The notes under the pieces were generated by a model. It ran no database searches. It was not told the DNA's origin and saw only the letters and a program-made list of their open reading frames with translations. Shown here piece by piece: positions 60,601-64,000 of a stretch of DNA of 64,000 bases; the stretch's first letter is position 1; every line of letters starts with the position of its first letter. The stretch is from Gymnogyps californianus. Its lineage: Eukaryota > Chordata > Aves > Accipitriformes > Cathartidae. The DNA lies in contig NC_059500.1 of assembly GCF_018139145.2 (NCBI RefSeq), positions 53,624,663 to 53,688,662 of the forward strand. The letters are read 5' to 3'. Position numbers and translations under genes: made by a program.

Positions 60601-62560
60601 CCACAAAGCTGCTAAAAGAGCTGCCAGTCTAATCTACTTCTATTTAATTTGTACTAGAAATTCCCACTGTAACTTGGCTGGCTGCTTTCCATCATCTTCA
60701 ACCATGCTTTTTCTACAGTTGATTTAATCTCCACATATGTTGCAGGAAGCCCTCCACCACTTCTATCCCCCTGATGACAACCCTCCACCTTCAGCTTGGA
60801 GTGGGAATTGGACAAGCTGAACACTCTTCCTGAGATAAGGTATCAAAGAAAACACAAGACAGCGTTCCCTCTGTTTTGCACCAGGACATGCTGGTCCATT
60901 ATCGTCCCAGTAAGAAAGGCACTCAGACTCTGCAAAGTATCATTTCAAATGTAATTTATCAGAGTTAACACCATAAAGAAATAGAGAACTGTTATCTTAC
61001 AGCATTTCAGATGCTGTGAACCATGAGTAGTGCAGCATCAAATGGGCCTCTGATCAGGGCACACTGTGAAGACCCTGTCTGTGGAAGGGCTATCCCTTTG
61101 TGGTCATACAAGCTGTTGAGGATTTTCTTATAAGAAAACGACTCTACTTATAATTTCTGCTGTCAAATAGAAAGGATATTCACATGATAACTTCTTGCCG
61201 CACTTTTAGACAGTGTAATCACCAGTACAATGTGGGAGCTGCCCGCTGGCTCCTCTAACAGTGGGCTGGATGAGTTTATCCTGTGGCCATGGGATATGCA
61301 TGGCACAACACAGGCCTGAAGGTCATGCTGTACGTGGCTGCACTTGGGTTAACTGTTGCATGGATCACTGAAGTCTCAATGCACGATCATCTTCCAGGCA
61401 GGATCACCTCCCTCCAACTTGGAGGCACGCTGCAGCCTCTGCTCCAGTACCACAGCCTGCACACCAAGGTGTCTGACCTATTTTCTTTGCAGTCTGCAAT
61501 CCAAGAGGAGGTTTTGGAGAATAAAACCAGGTAGCTATAATATCAGTAAGTGATCAGGAGAGATGGCAGGACCTCGGGGATCAACCTTCATGCATAGGCT
61601 GTACCAGGGCTTTGTAGACTGGGTTGGAAAACGGAGCTAGAGAGGGCTTGTGCTAACCTTGTGCGTCCCAAACTTCAGTCCTGTAGGCACAGCCTGCAGG
61701 GGAAGCATAGCACCGTGAGCGGGGTACCACACCTGTGGCCTCCACTCAGGCCCCTTCTGCAGAAACAGCTTGACAGAAGCATTTATGAAAGCTGGCTGTG
61801 ACAAACGTGGATGAAGGGGACAGAAGTTTCCTGGTGTCCTTAGAATAAGAAAGTGCAATAATGACAGGGGAGTGGTTCTACATTTCTTTATGTTTCAAAG
61901 TCTGATTTACTCCCATCAAGATGGTGTCATGAGCAAGGTCTCTGGAGTGAACTCTGCAGAAAGTTACCTTGCAGAACGGACAAGAATGCCCCTATAGAAG
62001 TAGAGGCTTGATCAAAGAAAACTTGATTCCCCTCCCCCCCCCCCCCTTTACATTCATTCTCTCTCTCTTAGCAAGGTACCCGAAGCTTTTCAGACAGTTA
62101 TGTATGTTGGAAGGGATAAGCTCAAAACTGTGCACAGAAATAATTGTCTCCCAGGTGCCTAATACTACTACTGCGGAGTCCTCTGGAGCCCGGGCAATGT
62201 TCCTCAGTGTGTCGTTGTAGGGTGAGCAGGACTGCAGGGTGCTGAAGGGCAAATCTGGAAGGACTGGAAGTGCACCCCCCAGATGGTGCATCGTTCAACG
62301 TAGCAGCTTCCACTCACAAAACACTAACTCCTCAGGTAAGTCCTTCAACAGGTAGAACTGAATGCTTTTGCAAACTTCCTCACTTTAACCGCCCAATGTC
62401 TTTAATGGAACACCTGTAACATTCGGGGAATCCGTTATCTGCGTGTCCTTACCGGAAACCTCTTATCCACAGCACAAGAGCAAAGGTCCGTTTGTGCTCT
62501 GGTGAGGCTGGTGGATGTTATTATGCACCAGGATCGACAACCGTGCCCACTGAAAACAGC
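57663..62560. other. Intergenic DNA upstream of KIAA2026
   Basis: AT-rich to about 59.9 kb, then moderately GC-richer. No exon is recognised. Short plus-strand frames at 60163-60402 (79 codons, hydrophobic residues ~7-24) and 61283-61534 (83 codons) have no domain I know. A C-run lies at 62034-62047. Non-coding upstream exons of KIAA2026 cannot be excluded. Confidence 0.5.
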
Positions 62561-63700
62561 GTGAAAGACCACGGGCCTTCACACACCCGGACGACAGCAC
62601 GGCCTCACCGAGCTCGCTTACGGGACGCGGGTTCCCCCGGCACGGCGCCGACCGCCCCGCCCTTCCCGCCCGCCACGCTCACCCCTGCGCGTGCGCACCA
62701 ACGGCCACCGCCCCGGGCAGCGCACGCGCCCTCAGCCTCCCGCGCCCTTCTCCGAGCCGGGCGCCCTCTGATGACGCCACCTCGCTTGGCGTCCAAAACA
62801 ACCAGCGCGCCGCCGCCGCCGCCACTCGGGCGCATGCGCGCTAGGTGAGGCGGCGCGTCCGTTTCTCTCGCCTGTCTGCCGGGCCGCCGCGCCCCTCCCT
62901 CCCTCCCGCACGCGCCGACCGTTAACTGACGCCGCTGCCCGCCGCGGCCGCCTCCAGCCGCCGCTACTGGGCCGGCCCCGCCGCGCTGTGAGGCGAGGAG
63001 GGGAAGCGCTCGCCGCGCAGACACGGGCTGGCCGGGGGCGGCCGGCGCGGGGACGGCACCCGCCGCCCGCCCGCGCTCCCCTCCTCCGTTCAGGAGGGAG
63101 CCGCGGGCGAGCGGAGGAGGGAGGCCCCGGCCCGGCGGGGGGCCGCGGGCGGGGAAGGGGGCGAGGCCGGCGGGGGCCGCGATGCGGGAGGAGGGATGCG
63201 CCGGTGACCGCCGCCGAGGGCGGCCCCTGAAGGCGAGGGGCGCGGTCCCCGGGCGGGGCCGTACGCCGGCCCGGGCGCGCCAGCCGGAGGCCGGGGGAGG
63301 CTGGCGCCGGGGAGAGGCGGGCCAAGCCGGCGGCCGGCCGCTGCCTCCTCCCCGGCAGCCGCGGCCCGGCCCCCCGCAGCTGGGGGCAGGGCTGAGGCCG
63401 TCGCGGGGGAGCGTGGCGAAGGACTGAATCGTGTCTCTGTGCATAGGTGAGCCCGATGTCGATTCGCCGGCTGGGCGAGGGGGAACGCGGCGGTCGCTAG
63501 CTGATGCTGAAGAGCCAGCCCGGGGCCGGCAGCCCCCCCGGAGCTGGCGAGGCCCTGTGCGTGCGTGGGGTGGGAGACATGGACTCGGCAGAGCCCGCGG
63601 GCGGAGACCTTTCGGCGGATCGGCCCGCGGCTAGCCGCCTTCGGTGCGGGGAGGAGGAGCCGGACAAGGAGGGAGATGATGCGGGAGGGAAGAGCGGCGG
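62560..63700. promoter_or_regulatory. CpG island at the KIAA2026 5' end
   Basis: Very high GC and CpG density begins near 62560 and continues into the coding exon. A (CCG)n run lies at 62809-62823. CRE-like TGATGACG lies at 62769-62776 and several NRF1-type palindromes are present. The many long open frames on both strands here are compositional. The transcription start probably lies between 62.7 and 63.2 kb, by inference. Confidence 0.85.
62686..62697. promoter_or_regulatory. NRF1-like palindrome TGCGCGTGCGCA
   Basis: It matches the YGCGCAYGCGCR-type NRF1 site with one variant base. A second, GCGCATGCGC, is at 62830-62839. NRF1 sites are common in CpG-island housekeeping promoters. Confidence 0.55.
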
Positions 63701-64000
63701 ATGCTCCTGGGAGCAGAGCCTGAATCCCGAGCTGCAGCAGGGGTACCGCATCTTGCGCGAGTTTCTCTTGGAGAAGTACCGACCTCTGACAGCACCGTTT
63801 TTGAACCCCCTCGCGGATCAGGCATCCAGGGAAGAAGGAGCTGGCTCCCCCTCGGGTCGTAACAGCAGTCACTCCTTTCAGCAGTCGCCAGCTGGAATGT
63901 GGCTGTTGAAGATGGAAGAGAAATTTTCCAGTGGGCAGTACGCAGGGATAGCAGATTTCGTGGGTGACTTCCGGCTAATGCTGGAGACGTGTTACCGGTT
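63504..64000 (+). CDS. KIAA2026: KIAA2026 (BRD10), first coding exon, partial at the right edge
   Basis: An open frame runs from ATG at 63504 to the window end (165 codons, no stop), with an in-frame TAG at 63498 just upstream. A second in-frame ATG at 63579 (GACATGG) has a better start context and could be used instead. The first ~70 residues are low-complexity, rich in Gly, Pro, Ala and acidic residues. Then comes a conserved-looking segment: LNPELQQGYRILREFLLEKY (about residues 82-101), SPAGMWLLKMEEKF, and IADFVGDFRLMLETCYR at the end. The last piece reads as the entry into a bromodomain-like helical bundle. I assign KIAA2026, a large nuclear bromodomain protein, from this pattern and from its known position divergent to UHRF2. 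Its molecular role is poorly characterised. The alternative is another bromodomain gene, which the synteny argues against. Confidence 0.82.
   Translation, partial: MLKSQPGAGSPPGAGEALCVRGVGDMDSAEPAGGDLSADRPAASRLRCGEEEPDKEGDDAGGKSGGCSWEQSLNPELQQGYRILREFLLEKYRPLTAPFLNPLADQASREEGAGSPSGRNSSHSFQQSPAGMWLLKMEEKFSSGQYAGIADFVGDFRLMLETCYR

Noticed and set aside
62492..63872. Long minus-strand frames (up to 279 codons) in the right CpG island
   Set aside because: Same compositional effect; they lie opposite the KIAA2026 promoter and exon and show no domain.
1..64000. CRISPR arrays, tRNA or rRNA genes, bacterial operon features
   Set aside because: No spaced identical repeats, cloverleaf genes or ribosomal RNA blocks were seen; the DNA is vertebrate. 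The only tRNA-like match is the retroviral primer site.

Overview
This window looks like bird nuclear DNA. The evidence is several CR1-type LINE fragments with avian 3' ends, many solo LTRs and decayed endogenous retroviruses (ERVs), no mammalian-type SINEs, and two vertebrate CpG-island promoters. The left edge holds the first coding exon of a UHRF-family gene on the minus strand. The right edge holds the first coding exon of a gene I read as KIAA2026 (BRD10) on the plus strand. In mammals UHRF2 and KIAA2026 lie near each other, pointing away from one another (human 9p24). The same divergent pair here identifies the left gene as UHRF2 rather than UHRF1 and predicts a Z-chromosome location. 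I see no trace between them of RANBP6 or IL33, which lie in the mammalian interval.

Layout. 1-3954: UHRF2 intron 1. 2950-4890: CpG island with UHRF2 exon 1 and promoter motifs. 5219-6589: two LTRs in the same orientation as UHRF2. 6590-14180: AT-rich, no gene seen. 14181-17437: one CR1 element cut in two by a 1,395-bp solo LTR with a 5-bp target duplication. 19738-20167: a CR1 3' end running into two pentanucleotide microsatellites. 20168-37855: AT-rich, with two old CR1 pieces, an LTR fragment and short tandem repeats. 37856-43450: a rearranged ERV graveyard with LTRs, two reverse-transcriptase remnants and a possible env tail. 48121-48620: assembly gap. 49398-50048: solo LTR with a perfect target duplication. 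51133-57657: a complete two-LTR provirus on the minus strand with a 5-bp target duplication, a tRNA-Lys-type primer binding site, a 374-codon open frame in the gag position and a broken pro-pol. 57663-62560: intergenic. 62560-63700: CpG island and KIAA2026 exon 1.

Only the two edge exons are confidently functional host genes. Everything between them is intergenic DNA dominated by retroelements. The features most worth attention are the provirus, whose gag-position frame is open while pol is broken and encodes hydrophobic segments, a 29-residue duplication and about 14 Thr/Ala/Pro repeats; the nested CR1/LTR locus; and two sense-oriented LTRs just upstream of UHRF2. Coordinates of old repeats are by eye. 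Family names are given only where the sequence supports them.
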